This document shows positions 9,770-20,252 of a stretch of 59,481 nucleotides of DNA, piece by piece. Below the pieces are notes generated by a model. That model was not told where the DNA came from. It saw only the letters and a list, made by a program, of their open reading frames with translations, and did no database searches. The first letter of the stretch is position 1. Each line of letters opens with the position of its first letter. Source of the stretch: Candidatus Dactylopiibacterium carminicum (lineage in GTDB: Bacteria > Pseudomonadota > Gammaproteobacteria > Burkholderiales > Rhodocyclaceae); NCBI RefSeq assembly GCF_014736495.1, contig NZ_MDUX01000016.1, positions 1 through 59,481 on the forward strand, in the 5' to 3' direction. The translations under genes and the position numbers were made by a program.

Positions 9770-10537
9770 ATGAAGAGCGAGCTTCGGATTGTTCCTTTTT
9801 CCGCCCTGCGCGACAACTACATCTGGTCACTGTCCGATGGCAGGGATTGCGTCCTGGTCGATCCCGGCGAAGCCACGCCCGCGCAAACCTGGCTGCAATC
9901 GCAAGGGCTCAAACTCAGCGCAATCCTGCTGACGCACCATCACGCCGACCATACCGGCGGCGTAACCGTCTTGCGGCAGCGCTGGCCAGTACCGGTCTTC
10001 GGTCCCACAGGGCTTCCCGAAGTTGATCATCCACTCAAGGGTGGAGAGACTTTCGATCTCCCAGGACTCGACCAAAGCATTGAAGTGCTCGCGGTCCCAG
10101 GACATACGCCAGAGCATCTGGCCTATCTGGGCGCTGGTGCGCTGTTCTGCGGCGATACTCTGTTCGGCGCTGGCTGCGGCCGATTGCTCGGTGGCACGGC
10201 GTCGCAACTGCATGCCTCGTTGAACCTGCTGGCCCGTCTGCCTGGCGACACCCAGGTCTGTTGCGCTCATGAGTACACCTTGTCCAACCTGCAATTCGCC
10301 GCCGCTGTCGAGCCCAACAACCCCTTGATCGCGCAACGTCAGGCCCATTGTGTCGCCTTGCGCGAAACAGGCCAGCCGACACTTCCCGGCAACATTGCCG
10401 AAGAGCTTGCCACCAATCCTTTCCTGCGCTGCGATCAAGCTTCCGTACGCAGCGCCGCCAAGCACGTCGCCGGCCACGCGCTGGCGACGCCGCTGGACGT
10501 CTTTACCGCCTTGCGCGCCTGGAAAGACCGTTTCTGA
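9770..10537 (+). CDS. gloB: Hydroxyacylglutathione hydrolase (glyoxalase II)
   Basis: Hydrolyses S-lactoylglutathione to lactate and glutathione in methylglyoxal detoxification. Starting at the ATG at 9770 the product is 255 residues, the family length, with the metal motif THHHADHTGG (His 56-58, Asp60, His61), then GHTPEHLAYL, GDTLFGAGCGR and CAHEYTLSNLQFA. The longer frame to 9731 overlaps the divergent methyltransferase start and is rejected. It precedes bioF by 12 bases. Confidence 0.96.
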   Translation: MKSELRIVPFSALRDNYIWSLSDGRDCVLVDPGEATPAQTWLQSQGLKLSAILLTHHHADHTGGVTVLRQRWPVPVFGPTGLPEVDHPLKGGETFDLPGLDQSIEVLAVPGHTPEHLAYLGAGALFCGDTLFGAGCGRLLGGTASQLHASLNLLARLPGDTQVCCAHEYTLSNLQFAAAVEPNNPLIAQRQAHCVALRETGQPTLPGNIAEELATNPFLRCDQASVRSAAKHVAGHALATPLDVFTALRAWKDRF

Positions 10538-10549
10538 GTTTCCCCACGC

Positions 10550-11734
10550 ATGAATACTTCTGTCTCCTCGCTGGACGACGCGCTGGCGGCTGCCCTGGCC
10601 GAACACGAAGCCGCAGGCCTGCGGCGTGCCTGCCGCATCCAGCAAGCGGCCTGCGGCCCACGCGAGCACGATGCCGATGGCAACGAGTTTCTGGCCTTCG
10701 CAAGCAATGACTACCTCGGTCTGGCCAATGCCCCCGAACTGATTGCTGCAGCAACCGGCGCGGCCCGGCGCTGGGGGGTCGGCGCGGGCGCTTCGCATCT
10801 GGTCAGCGGCCATACTGTGGCACACGAAGCACTTGAACAGGCCTTGGCCACCTTCACGGGCTTCGAAGCTGCACTGGGCTTTTCCACCGGCTATCTCGCC
10901 AATCTGGCAGTGATGCCTGCCCTGCTCGGCCGTGGTGATGCGATCTTTGCGGACCGCCTGAATCACGCCTCCCTGATTGACGGCGCCCGGCTCGCACGCG
11001 CGGACCTTCTACGCTATGCGCATTGCGATCTGAGCATGCTTGCCCGCCAGCTGGAAGGCAGTCAGGCCCGGCGCAAGCTCATCGTCAGCGATGCAGTATT
11101 CAGCATGGATGGTGATATCGCTCCCTTGGCCGATCTACTGATGCTGGCTGACCGCCACGATGCCTAGCTGCTGATCGACGACGCCCATGGTTTCGGCGTA
11201 CTCGGTCCGCAGGGGCGCGGCAGCCTTGCCGAGGCCGGGCTGAGTGCGCTACGCCTGATCCTGATGGGTACGCTGGGCAAGGCCGCTGGCGTTGCAGGAG
11301 CCTTCGTGGCCGGCAGCGCACTGCTTGTCGAATGGTTGCGGCAGAAGGCACGCCCCTACATCTTCACCACCGCTGCACCACCGCTGCTGGCCGAAGCCAC
11401 ACAGCAAGCGCTGCGTCTGATCGAACAGGGCGACACGCGCCGCGCGCATCTGGCACATCTGATCGAGGCGCTGCAAACCGGGCTGACCGGCCTGCCCTGG
11501 CCGCTGCTACCCTCGCGCACACCGATACAGCCACTCATTGTTGGCAGTAACGAAGCGGCAGTAACGCTCAGCGAGGCGCTGCTCGCACGCGGATTGCGCG
11601 TACCCGCCATCCGCCCGCCCACCGTGCCAGCCGGCAGCGCGCGACTGCGCATTTCCGTATCGGCCGCGCACAGCCTCGAAGACATCGGTCGCCTGTGCGA
11701 TGCATTGCATGAAATTGCCGGAGGGCAGACGTGA
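10550..11734 (+). pseudogene. bioF: 8-amino-7-oxononanoate synthase with in-frame amber codon
   Basis: PLP enzyme that condenses pimeloyl-ACP and alanine in biotin synthesis. The reading frame runs 394 codons without frameshift but has TAG at 11165-11167 (codon 206), between ...ADRHDA and [13 protein letters not shown]. BioF proteins usually have Trp here (GWL...DDAHG), so TGG to TAG is a one-base change. Everything else looks functional: ASNDYLGLAN, GASHLVSGH, and the PLP-lysine block [12 protein letters not shown] (Lys codon 244), which lies after the stop. A 205-residue product would lack that lysine. It overlaps bioH by four bases. Sequencing error, true null allele or amber readthrough are all possible. 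Confidence 0.85.
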
Positions 11735-12420
11735 ATCTGCTCTGTCTGCATGGCTGGGGCTACGGCGGAAGGCTGTGGCAAGCACTCGTACAAGCCCTGC
11801 CGGACTGGCAGATCTCGACACCCGATCTTGACTGGCGCCTGGGAACACTCCGTCTGGCGGATGATCTGGCACGCCAGCTCAAGGCCCCCACCTGGGTGCT
11901 GGGCTGGTCACTGGGCGCTCAGTTGGCGCTACGACTGGCACAGCGTCATCCACAAGTCGTGAGCGGGCTCTATCTGATCGCAGCCAGCCCTCGTTTCGTG
12001 GCAGGTACGGACTGGCCTCATGGCCTGGCGGAAGAAACCGTGATGGCATTCCGGCAACAGTTTTCCCGCATGCCTGAGCGCGTGAAGCAGCGCTTCCTGG
12101 CCCTGCAGGTGCTTGGGGACGTGCAGCGTGCGCAGCTCGCGCCACTGCTGGAGTCCGGCCAGGTAGACGCTGACGACCCAAGCCTGCCTACCGGACTGGA
12201 AGATCTGCTCACCACCGATTTGCGCCCGATTGCGCGCCCCCTCTGCCCCATTCACCTCCTGCATGGCGCGCAGGACAAGCTGATGCCGTTGGCGGCTGCC
12301 CGATGGCTCGCCGAGCGGTACGATGCTCCGCTCGAAGTGCTTGCCGATGCGGGCCATGCCCCGCTCTTCTCCAGCCCGGAACAACTGGCCGCACGCTTGC
12401 AGGCGCTCGTCGATGACTGA
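11731..12420 (+). CDS. bioH: Pimeloyl-ACP methyl ester carboxylesterase BioH
   Basis: Removes the methyl group from pimeloyl-ACP methyl ester after two elongation cycles. The 229-residue alpha/beta hydrolase has the oxyanion motif LHGWGYGG, the nucleophile elbow GWSLG (Ser60), a catalytic Asp in [12 protein letters not shown] and His in [15 protein letters not shown]. The start is GTG at 11731, overlapping the bioF stop (GTGA), so translation is coupled. It is slightly shorter than E. coli BioH. Confidence 0.93.
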   Translation: MNLLCLHGWGYGGRLWQALVQALPDWQISTPDLDWRLGTLRLADDLARQLKAPTWVLGWSLGAQLALRLAQRHPQVVSGLYLIAASPRFVAGTDWPHGLAEETVMAFRQQFSRMPERVKQRFLALQVLGDVQRAQLAPLLESGQVDADDPSLPTGLEDLLTTDLRPIARPLCPIHLLHGAQDKLMPLAAARWLAERYDAPLEVLADAGHAPLFSSPEQLAARLQALVDD

Positions 12421-13159
12421 GCTGGCGCTCATCCGCGCGGCATTCTCCGCAGCCGCGGAAAGCTATGACCAGGCGGCCAGAGTACAGCGACGCATCATCG
12501 CGCAGCTTGCCGGGCTGACACCCCACAGCTGTCGGGGCTTGTTGCTCGATGCGGGCAGCGGCACCGGCCAGGCAGCCTCCGTACTGCGGAGCCACCATCC
12601 CGAGGCCAGACTACTGCCGCTCGACGCGGCCATCGGCATGTGCCACCGCACGGGTGGTATATGCGGCGACATCGAAGCGCTACCCCTGAGCGATGGCAGC
12701 GTAGCCCTCTACTGGTCAAGTCTGGCCTGGCAGTGGACCGACGCATCACGCGCACTGCAGGAAGCCGCCCGCGTGCTGGCACCAGGAGGGTTGCTGCAGG
12801 TCGCCACGCTGGGGCCGGACACGCTCTGGGAGCTGCGGCAGGCCTTCCGCGGTATCGACGGACACACCCATGTTCGCAACTTCACCCTCGCCGATGAATT
12901 GCAACAGGCAGCCACCGCTGCTGGCTTCATCGACATCCAGGTGAAATGCGAAACGGAATGTACCCACACGCCTGACCTTGCAGGCCTGCTGCGCGAGCTG
13001 CGCGCCATCGGCGCCCATAGTCTGGACGCGCCGCGGCGACGCGGCCTGCTGTCCCGCTCAGCCTGGCTTGCATTCCAGGCCGCCTACGAACCCCATCGGG
13101 AAAGCGCCGGTCTGCGCGCCAGCTATGACGTGATCTATCTGCTCGCGCGCCGCCCCTGA
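12413..13159 (+). CDS. bioC: Malonyl-ACP O-methyltransferase BioC
   Basis: Methylates malonyl-ACP to disguise it as a primer for pimelate synthesis. The ATG at 12413 overlaps the bioH stop by eight bases (ATGACTGA) and gives a 248-residue protein with the BioC N-terminus IRAAFSAAAESYDQAARVQR, the SAM loop LLLDAGSGTGQA (43-54), LYWSSLAWQWTDASRALQEA, and FTLADELQQAATAAGF. The longer frame to 12323 is a read into bioH and is rejected. Confidence 0.94.
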   Translation: MTELALIRAAFSAAAESYDQAARVQRRIIAQLAGLTPHSCRGLLLDAGSGTGQAASVLRSHHPEARLLPLDAAIGMCHRTGGICGDIEALPLSDGSVALYWSSLAWQWTDASRALQEAARVLAPGGLLQVATLGPDTLWELRQAFRGIDGHTHVRNFTLADELQQAATAAGFIDIQVKCETECTHTPDLAGLLRELRAIGAHSLDAPRRRGLLSRSAWLAFQAAYEPHRESAGLRASYDVIYLLARRP

Positions 13160-13172
13160 ACGGACACACAAC

Positions 13173-13892
13173 ATGCAGCAAGCCTTTTTCCTCACAGGCA
13201 CGGATACCGAGATCGGCAAGACTTTCGCCAGCTGCGCCCTGCTCCACGCCTGGCGTAGCCAGGGATATCGCGCAGTGGGCTACAAACCGGTGGCAGCAGG
13301 CGCCGAATGGCTGGAGGAGCGCTGGAGCAACGAAGACGCCCGTCGGCTTCAGCAGGCCGGCAGCCCCGGCTTCACGCTGGCCGAAATCAACCCGATCTGT
13401 CTTCAGGCAGCCGTCGCACCGCACATCGCCGCACGGGAAGAAGGACGCAGCATTGAGCAGGCGGAAATCCTCACGGGGTTTTCCGCCTTGCAGCCACACG
13501 CCGAACGTATCGTGGTAGAGGGCGTCGGCGGGTTCCGGGTGCCGCTTGGGGAAAACTTTGACAGCGCCGACCTGGCGCAGAGCCTCAGGCTACCGATAAT
13601 CCTGGTGGTCGGTTTGCGTCTGGGGTGCATCAATCATGCGCTGCTGACAGCGGAAGCCATCACCGCGCGGGGGCTGCCGCTGGCAGGCTGGATAGGCAAC
13701 ACGCTGAGCCCGCGCATGATGCGCCTAGAGGAAAACCTGGCGACCTTGCAGACACTGTTGCCAGCGCCCTGCCTGGGAATACTGCCCTTCGTGGAGACAG
13801 GCGATGCGGCCCTGGCCGCATCACATCTGCGCCTAGAGAAGCTTCACTCACCGACCACGTCGACACCCGGTGGCGGGGTAAAACGGAACTGA
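13173..13892 (+). CDS. bioD: Dethiobiotin synthetase
   Basis: ATP-dependent ureido-ring closure making dethiobiotin. The 239-residue product has the P-loop GTDTEIGKT (9-17), YKPVAAGAE, the EGVGGFRVPLGENFDSADLA block and VVGLRLGCINHALLT, all typical. It closes the bioF-H-C-D set; bioA and bioB are not in the window. The last 49 bases, encoding the tail LHSPTTSTPGGGVKRN, overlap the end of lolA on the other strand. Confidence 0.96.
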   Translation: MQQAFFLTGTDTEIGKTFASCALLHAWRSQGYRAVGYKPVAAGAEWLEERWSNEDARRLQQAGSPGFTLAEINPICLQAAVAPHIAAREEGRSIEQAEILTGFSALQPHAERIVVEGVGGFRVPLGENFDSADLAQSLRLPIILVVGLRLGCINHALLTAEAITARGLPLAGWIGNTLSPRMMRLEENLATLQTLLPAPCLGILPFVETGDAALAASHLRLEKLHSPTTSTPGGGVKRN

Positions 13893-14455
13893 TCAGCCGG
13901 CAACGGCGGATTGCGCTCGAAGCCGGTGAAACTCAGCATCGTGGTCTGGCCGAAGTTGTCACGCACTTCCATGGCCTGCGGCAGGTTGTCCTTGAGGCCG
14001 ATGCGTACCCGCTCGAAACCGGCCTCACTGGTGCGCGGCGTGGCCTCCAGCCATTCCAGCCCGTTCGCGGTCCCATCTTCCCGCAGCGTGAAGTTCTTCT
14101 GCAGATCGTTGCTGCCCGCGAGCAGCGCGGCCGGCGTGGCGCCCAGTGTGTCGCCCATTGGCTTGATCACCACCTGCTCGAGATCCTTGTCGTAACTCCA
14201 CAGCTTGCTGCCGTCCCCAACGATCAGCTGGTTGTAGGGCTTGGTGTATTCCCAGCGGAATTTACCGGGACGCAGGAAACTCATGCTGCCGCTGGCCTGC
14301 TGGCCCGGACGGCCGGTCTTGGTGATCACCTGCTGCGAAAAACTCGCGCGCGCGGTCTTGGTCTGTTCGAGGAAGTGCTTGAGCTGGTCGAGGGCGGCAG
14401 CGGAAGCAAGGGCCGGTGCGAGCAGGCACAACAGCGCGGGAAGAATTTTTTTCAT
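13844..14455 (-). CDS. lolA: Outer-membrane lipoprotein carrier protein LolA
   Basis: Periplasmic carrier that takes lipoproteins from LolCDE to LolB. From the ATG at 14455 the 203-residue product has a Sec signal (MKKILPALLCLLAPALASA) and LolA features: FLEQTKTARASFSQQV, PGKFRWEYTKPYNQLIVGDG, LWSYDKDLEQV. It lies 19 bases downstream of ftsK on the same strand, a conserved ftsK-lolA pairing, and converges with bioD. Confidence 0.96.
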   Translation of the reverse strand: MKKILPALLCLLAPALASAAALDQLKHFLEQTKTARASFSQQVITKTGRPGQQASGSMSFLRPGKFRWEYTKPYNQLIVGDGSKLWSYDKDLEQVVIKPMGDTLGATPAALLAGSNDLQKNFTLREDGTANGLEWLEATPRTSEAGFERVRIGLKDNLPQAMEVRDNFGQTTMLSFTGFERNPPLPADQFRFTPPPGVDVVGE

Positions 14456-14474
14456 GAATGCAGGATAGTAAGAA

Positions 14475-16871
14475 TCAGGATTCGCGCGCCGGCGCCAGCA
14501 CTTCGCGGGCCCCCGTGGCATTGGCGGCTGAGACCAGCCCGGCCTGCTCCATCTGCTCGATGAGGCGGGCCGCACGGTTGTAGCCGATCCGCAGATGCCG
14601 CTGCACCAGCGAAATGGAGGGGCGGCGCGTCTGCAGCACTACGGCAACGGCCTTGTCGTAAAGTTCGTCACTCTCGCCCCCGCTGCCGCCCTCGCCGAAG
14701 AGGTCGCCGCCGAATTCACCACCGCCCTCTTCGCTGGCACCGGTGAGGATGCCTTCCACGTAATCGGGCTGGCCGGTGATCTTGAGGAATTCGACGACCT
14801 TGTGTACTTCCTTGTCATCGACGAAGGCGCCGTGGACACGGTTAGGCATGCCCGTGCCGGGCGCGAGATAGAGCATGTCTCCCATGCCCAGCAAAGACTC
14901 TGCCCCCATCTGGTCGAGGATGGTGCGCGAATCGATCTTGCTCGACACCTGGAAAGCCATGCGCGTCGGAATGTTGGCCTTGATCAGCCCCGTGATCACG
15001 TCGACCGAGGGGCGCTGGGTGGCCAGCACCAGATGAACCCCTGCTGCACGCGCCTTCTGCGCCAGGCGAGCGATCAGCTCCTCGATCTTCTTGCCGACCA
15101 CCATCATCAGGTCGGCCAGCTCATCGATCACTACCACGATCATTGGCAGCGGATCCAGCGGCTCCGGGTTCTCGGGGGTGAGGGAGAAAGGATTCTTGAT
15201 CGGCGAGCCGGACTTCAGCCCATCGGCGATCTGCTTGTTGTAACCGGCCAGATTGCGCACGCCCAGCGCCGACATCAGCTTGTAGCGGCGCTCCATCTCC
15301 CCCACGCACCAGTTGAGCGCGTGGGCTGCATGCTTCATGTCGGTCACCACGGGAGCGAGCAGGTGCGGGATGCCTTCATATACGGAAAGCTCCAGCATCT
15401 TCGGGTCGATCAGAATTAGACGGACTTTGTCAGCCCCTGCCTTGTAGAGCAGCGACAGGATCATCGCATTGATGCCCACCGATTTGCCCGAGCCGGTCGT
15501 ACCTGCCACCAGCAAATGCGGCATCTTCGCCAGATCGGCCACCACGGGGTTGCCACCGATATCCTTACCCAACGCCACGGTGAGCGGCGACGTGGTGTCG
15601 TGATAGGTTTTGGAGCCGATGATCTCGGAGAGCCGCACGGTCTGCCGCTTCGGATTCGGTATTTCGAGCCCCATGCAGGTCTTGCCAGGAATAGTCTCCA
15701 CCACACGGATGCTGATCACCGACAACGCACGCGCCAGATCCTTGACCAGATTCATGATCTGCGCGCCCTTCACGCCGACTGCGGGCTCGATCTCGTAGCG
15801 CGTGATCACGGGGCCGGGATAGGCGGCCAGCACCTTCACCTCGACACCGAAATCGGCCAGCTTACGTTCGATCAGGCGAGAGGTGTATTCGAGGGATTCG
15901 ACCGAAGGCGGCTCGACATCGGTACTGGGCGGATCCAGCAACCCCAGTGCAGGCAATCCGCCACCAGCAGCCAACTCGGCGAAGAGTGGTTGCTGGCGCT
16001 CCTTGTCGGAACGCGATTCGACGATGCGCAGCGGCTCAGGCTTGAGCACCGGCTCGATGTGAATGGCCACTGGGGGCGCATCCTCACGCTTCTTGCGCTC
16101 GCGCTTGACCTTCTCTTCACGCTTGACGGCCACTTCCTTGCCCGCCTGCCGATCCTGCCAGGCTTGCCGCGCACGCAACACCAAAGCCCATAAGCGCTCA
16201 AGGCCATGACCGATGCGTTCGATCACATTGAGCCAGGAAAAACCACCGAACAGGGAAAGGCCGCCAGCCCAGGCCGCGATCAACAGTAGGGTGCCGCCGG
16301 TAAAGCCCAAATAGCGCACAGCGAAACTGCCGAACTCGAAACCCACCAACCCGCCAGGAACGCCAGGCAGCATGACCTGGCTCGAATGGAAGCGGATCGC
16401 CTCCAGGCCACAACTGGTCATCAGCACAATGCCGAAGCCCAGCAGGACGATCAGCAGCGAGCGCTGATCGGAATCAAGATCATCGCGAAAACGGCGTCCG
16501 CCGACGAACAGCCCCCACAGCATCAGCAGTACCAGCCACCAGGCGGAAATGCCGAAAAGCTGCAGCAGAACATCAGCCACCCATGCCCCGAAACGGCCAC
16601 CGGGATTGAGAACCTGCCCCGTTTCGACAGCATGCGACCACCCCGGATCAGCCTTGTCGTAGCCATACAGGACCATGGCCAGATAGGCCCCAGCCGCGCC
16701 CAGCAACAACCAGATGACCTCGCGCAACAAGGCAGAGATCTTCTCCGGCAAAGGCTGAGAAACGGAACGGGCAGAGGATCTGAACAAGAGAGAGAAGGGT
16801 TTGAGCAGCACGCGTAAGGGCAGGAAAAAAATGCTCTCGATTATAGCGCGCCAGCAACCCCGTCCCGGCAT
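14475..16871 (-). CDS. ftsK: DNA translocase FtsK
   Basis: Septal DNA pump that clears chromosome ends during division. The protein is about 798 residues: an N-terminal region with roughly four membrane segments (from [20 protein letters not shown]), a charged linker with KKREDAP, the motor domain ([20 protein letters not shown]alker [15 protein letters not shown]alker [21 protein letters not shown]) and a C-terminal gamma winged helix ([20 protein letters not shown]). The start is uncertain: ATG 16871 avoids overlap with the upstream regulator, but a GTG at 16808 behind a TATAAT (minus strand, 16845-16840) is also possible. Confidence 0.93.
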   Translation of the reverse strand: MPGRGCWRAIIESIFFLPLRVLLKPFSLLFRSSARSVSQPLPEKISALLREVIWLLLGAAGAYLAMVLYGYDKADPGWSHAVETGQVLNPGGRFGAWVADVLLQLFGISAWWLVLLMLWGLFVGGRRFRDDLDSDQRSLLIVLLGFGIVLMTSCGLEAIRFHSSQVMLPGVPGGLVGFEFGSFAVRYLGFTGGTLLLIAAWAGGLSLFGGFSWLNVIERIGHGLERLWALVLRARQAWQDRQAGKEVAVKREEKVKRERKKREDAPPVAIHIEPVLKPEPLRIVESRSDKERQQPLFAELAAGGGLPALGLLDPPSTDVEPPSVESLEYTSRLIERKLADFGVEVKVLAAYPGPVITRYEIEPAVGVKGAQIMNLVKDLARALSVISIRVVETIPGKTCMGLEIPNPKRQTVRLSEIIGSKTYHDTTSPLTVALGKDIGGNPVVADLAKMPHLLVAGTTGSGKSVGINAMILSLLYKAGADKVRLILIDPKMLELSVYEGIPHLLAPVVTDMKHAAHALNWCVGEMERRYKLMSALGVRNLAGYNKQIADGLKSGSPIKNPFSLTPENPEPLDPLPMIVVVIDELADLMMVVGKKIEELIARLAQKARAAGVHLVLATQRPSVDVITGLIKANIPTRMAFQVSSKIDSRTILDQMGAESLLGMGDMLYLAPGTGMPNRVHGAFVDDKEVHKVVEFLKITGQPDYVEGILTGASEEGGGEFGGDLFGEGGSGGESDELYDKAVAVVLQTRRPSISLVQRHLRIGYNRAARLIEQMEQAGLVSAANATGAREVLAPARES

Positions 16872-16875
16872 GGCG

Positions 16876-17556
16876 TCAGGCCGCGGATTCCTCTTGTCGG
16901 CCATCCTGCAGCACCAGTCCATAATGGCGCTCGCGCACCAGACCGCGCAGCTGCAGATCCTTCATCACACGCGAAACCATCTCGCGCGAGGCGCCGATCA
17001 TCTTGGCAATGTCCTGCTTGGTGATGCGCTTGCGCACCACCCGCTCGCCGCCGACATCCTCGGCTAGCTCCAGCAGCAGCCTTGCTACCCGGCCATACAC
17101 GTCCATCAGCGCCAGACTCTCGATCTTGCGGTCGGCCTCGCGCAGACGACCCGCGAGATTGCTCATCACGCGCAGGCAGATGTCGAAATTGTTGGCCAGC
17201 AACTGACGAAAATCCTGTTGCGAGAAAACCACCAGATCGGAAGCTGCAATCGCAGCCACGGTGGCCGAGCGCGGTTCGGCATCCAGCCCGCTCATCTCGC
17301 CGAACAGATCGCCCTGCCCGATGATGGTGAGGATCACCTCGCGCCCCTCGACATTACTGACCATCACCTTGAGGCTGCCATTGAGCACGAAATAGACATT
17401 GTCGGGCGCCTCGCCGGCGCGCATGACCACCGTGCCCCGCGAAACACGTCGCATCGTGGCCAGTTGCGCCACTGCTTCAAGGCGATCCAATTCCAGCCCC
17501 TGAAACAGCGGCAGGGTACGTAAAGCCGTTGCTGAAACCGTCTGTCTGATTGCCAT
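16876..17556 (-). CDS. Crp/Fnr-family transcriptional regulator
   Basis: Regulator of 226 residues starting at the ATG at 17556 behind a strong GGGGGAG site. An N-terminal cyclic-nucleotide-binding fold ([47 protein letters not shown]) is joined by a dimer helix ([20 protein letters not shown]) to a winged helix with recognition segment [20 protein letters not shown]. It has none of the N-terminal cysteines of Fnr. Whether it binds cAMP cannot be told from sequence alone. It precedes ftsK by four bases and is divergent from trxB. Confidence 0.88.
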   Translation of the reverse strand: MAIRQTVSATALRTLPLFQGLELDRLEAVAQLATMRRVSRGTVVMRAGEAPDNVYFVLNGSLKVMVSNVEGREVILTIIGQGDLFGEMSGLDAEPRSATVAAIAASDLVVFSQQDFRQLLANNFDICLRVMSNLAGRLREADRKIESLALMDVYGRVARLLLELAEDVGGERVVRKRITKQDIAKMIGASREMVSRVMKDLQLRGLVRERHYGLVLQDGRQEESAA

Positions 17557-17604
17557 AACATCTCCCCCTGGCCGATTTCTTGATCGCCATGTCCGCAGGA
17601 CGCC

Positions 17605-17645
17605 ACTGTCATTCAGCAGCATGCTGCCGGATCTGCGCTGACAGT
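17605..17645. promoter_or_regulatory. Nested dyad between crp/fnr-type gene and trxB
   Basis: ACTGTCA at 17605-17611 and TGACAGT at 17639-17645 form a 7-base inverted repeat enclosing the palindrome GCAGCATGCTGC at 17616-17627. It lies 49 bases upstream of the regulator start and 132 upstream of trxB, where an operator might be. No factor can be named. Confidence 0.35.
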
Positions 17646-17710
17646 ATATGGGAGCGGTGCCGCAGGAGAAACCTTCCCGACGCAAGACCATCAGGCTATC
17701 GATGGCATAG

Positions 17711-18730
<1,020 letters not shown>

Positions 18731-18755
18731 AGCTTCCCGTCGCGCACGATCCATC

Positions 18756-19586
18756 ATGCGCAAGCATCGCCTGCCACTTGCCGAACTCCGGCAAAAGCTG
18801 CATCAGCAGCCTGCCCCCCGGCCGGCTGCTGATGCAGCCTTGCCGGAAGATGGCAGTGAACTCTTTCGTGCCGCGGTAGCAGGCGCTCAGGCGTTGCCCG
18901 CCAGTGATCGCGCACGGATCGAACAGCCACGTCCGCAACCCGTGACCCGACCACGGATTGCAGAACCGGAAGCCCCTGCAAGAACACGCGAAGAGGACTG
19001 GGTCCCGGCGAGTTGGCTGACCGAATCGGCGCACACGCAGATCCCGGAAGAAGCCCGATTGCTCGGCCAGGCCCTGCAGGGCGTACAACCCATTCGCCAG
19101 ACCCGGGTAGCGATGAAGACTCCAAAGCCGCGCCCGGTTCCGCTACAGCATCAGCGTGACGAACAGGCAGCACTGGCCGAATCGATCTACGCTCCCACAT
19201 CGCTGGACCTGCACCTGGAAGGTGGCGACGAACTTCGCTATCTCGCCAATGGCGTGGCGCGCAATACGCTGCGCGATCTGCGCCGAGGGCGCTGGGTGGT
19301 GCAGGATGCCGTGGATCTGCACGGCTGCAACCGTGACGAAGCCCGTGAGCTGTTGGCTGCCTGCATGGGCCAGTGGCGCAAGAAAGGCATCCGTTGCGTG
19401 CGCGTAATCCACGGCAAGGGGCGTGGCTCGCCGGGCCGCGAACCGATATTGAAGCGCCTGGTGGCAGGCTGGCTGATGAACTACGCCGACGTGATGGCCT
19501 ATTGCCAGGCCAGACTGGTGGATGGCGGTGCCGGTGCCCTGATCGTGCTGCTGCGTGCGGGCAACGGCCCATCTCCTCTGCTTTAG
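18756..19586 (+). CDS. Smr-domain protein (probable endonuclease)
   Basis: A 276-residue protein with a disordered, Ala/Pro/Arg-rich first half and a C-terminal Smr (MutS-related) domain: VDLHGCNRDEARELLAACMG, then RCVRVIHGKGRGSPGREPIL and LVDGGAGALIVLLR. The DLHG and HGKG motifs are those of SmrA/SmrB-type nucleases; E. coli SmrB cuts mRNA at collided ribosomes, but the exact role here is inference. It probably shares a transcript with trxB. Confidence 0.88.
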   Translation: MRKHRLPLAELRQKLHQQPAPRPAADAALPEDGSELFRAAVAGAQALPASDRARIEQPRPQPVTRPRIAEPEAPARTREEDWVPASWLTESAHTQIPEEARLLGQALQGVQPIRQTRVAMKTPKPRPVPLQHQRDEQAALAESIYAPTSLDLHLEGGDELRYLANGVARNTLRDLRRGRWVVQDAVDLHGCNRDEARELLAACMGQWRKKGIRCVRVIHGKGRGSPGREPILKRLVAGWLMNYADVMAYCQARLVDGGAGALIVLLRAGNGPSPLL

Positions 19587-19596
19587 CCTGCAGCGC

Positions 19597-19907
19597 ATGC
19601 GCATCCGGCGTTTTTCCATCTTCAAAAACAGCCCCATGCCATTGGCTGCAGGCGCCGTATTGGCACTCACCATCCTGCTCATGACCGGCTCTGCTGGGGC
19701 CAACGGCCGTCGCCCCTGTGATCGTGGCGCCGGAGGAATCTCACACTGTGAGGGCATGCAGTTCCGTTGCAACGATGGGCGGCTCAGCCGTTCAAAAAAA
19801 TCTGCGATGCGCGAGTCTACGGCGACGAAGACAAGGGCAACGCACGCACACGGCAGGCAAAACTGCAAAGTGCTCGGGCAGCAAAGTCGGACGACAGCAG
19901 GAAATAG
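19597..19907 (+). pseudogene. Small secreted cysteine-rich protein with -1 frameshift at A7
   Basis: From ATG 19597 the frame encodes a signal peptide (hydrophobic run about 14-30, cut near GANG) and then a Cys-rich segment, CDRGAGGISHC, then EGMQFRCNDGRLSRSKK. At TCA AAA AAA TCT (19792-19803) a -1 shift continues as ICDARVYGDEDKGNA and stops at TAG 19905-19907, giving a 103-residue protein with Cys at 41, 51, 58 and 70. Without the shift the frame runs to 20139, antisense through ilvN, which is implausible. The run A-AAA-AAA is exactly phased as a -1 slippery heptamer. A lost A (8 to 7), sequencing error or programmed slippage could each explain it. Function unknown. Confidence 0.6.
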
Positions 19908-19948
19908 AGCGCCATCAAACGTAGCGCTCCGGTTCCCACCACTGCGCT

Positions 19949-20251
19949 TTACTCGAAGAACGCCTGCAAACGCTCGAACACCGGGCGATCCGCACCGTGG
20001 CGCCCCACGCTGCGCACATCCTCCAGCTTCTCGAGTTGCGCAACCATCTGGGGCAGACGTGAATCGTCCAGCACCAGCAGCCAGATGCGGCTCTCGTCGC
20101 CATCACCGGTGGGCATGCACAGGATGCCTTCCACGTTGAAGGCGCGCCGCGCGAAAAGGCCGCAGACATGAGACATCACTCCAGGATGGTTGGCCACCGT
20201 CAGCTCAAGCACCACTTTCCCGGGTTTCAGGTCGTCGTTTTCCATCCGCAT
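19949..20251 (-). CDS. ilvN: Acetolactate synthase small subunit, IlvN type
   Basis: Regulatory ACT subunit of acetohydroxyacid synthase, 100 residues, conferring valine feedback. It strongly resembles the short enterobacterial IlvN ([20 protein letters not shown], then [16 protein letters not shown] and IWLLVLDD) rather than the longer IlvH-type subunit more usual in betaproteobacteria. It starts one base after the ilvB stop, so the pair is one operon controlled by the upstream attenuator. Confidence 0.95.
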   Translation of the reverse strand: MRMENDDLKPGKVVLELTVANHPGVMSHVCGLFARRAFNVEGILCMPTGDGDESRIWLLVLDDSRLPQMVAQLEKLEDVRSVGRHGADRPVFERLQAFFE

Positions 20252-20252
20252 C

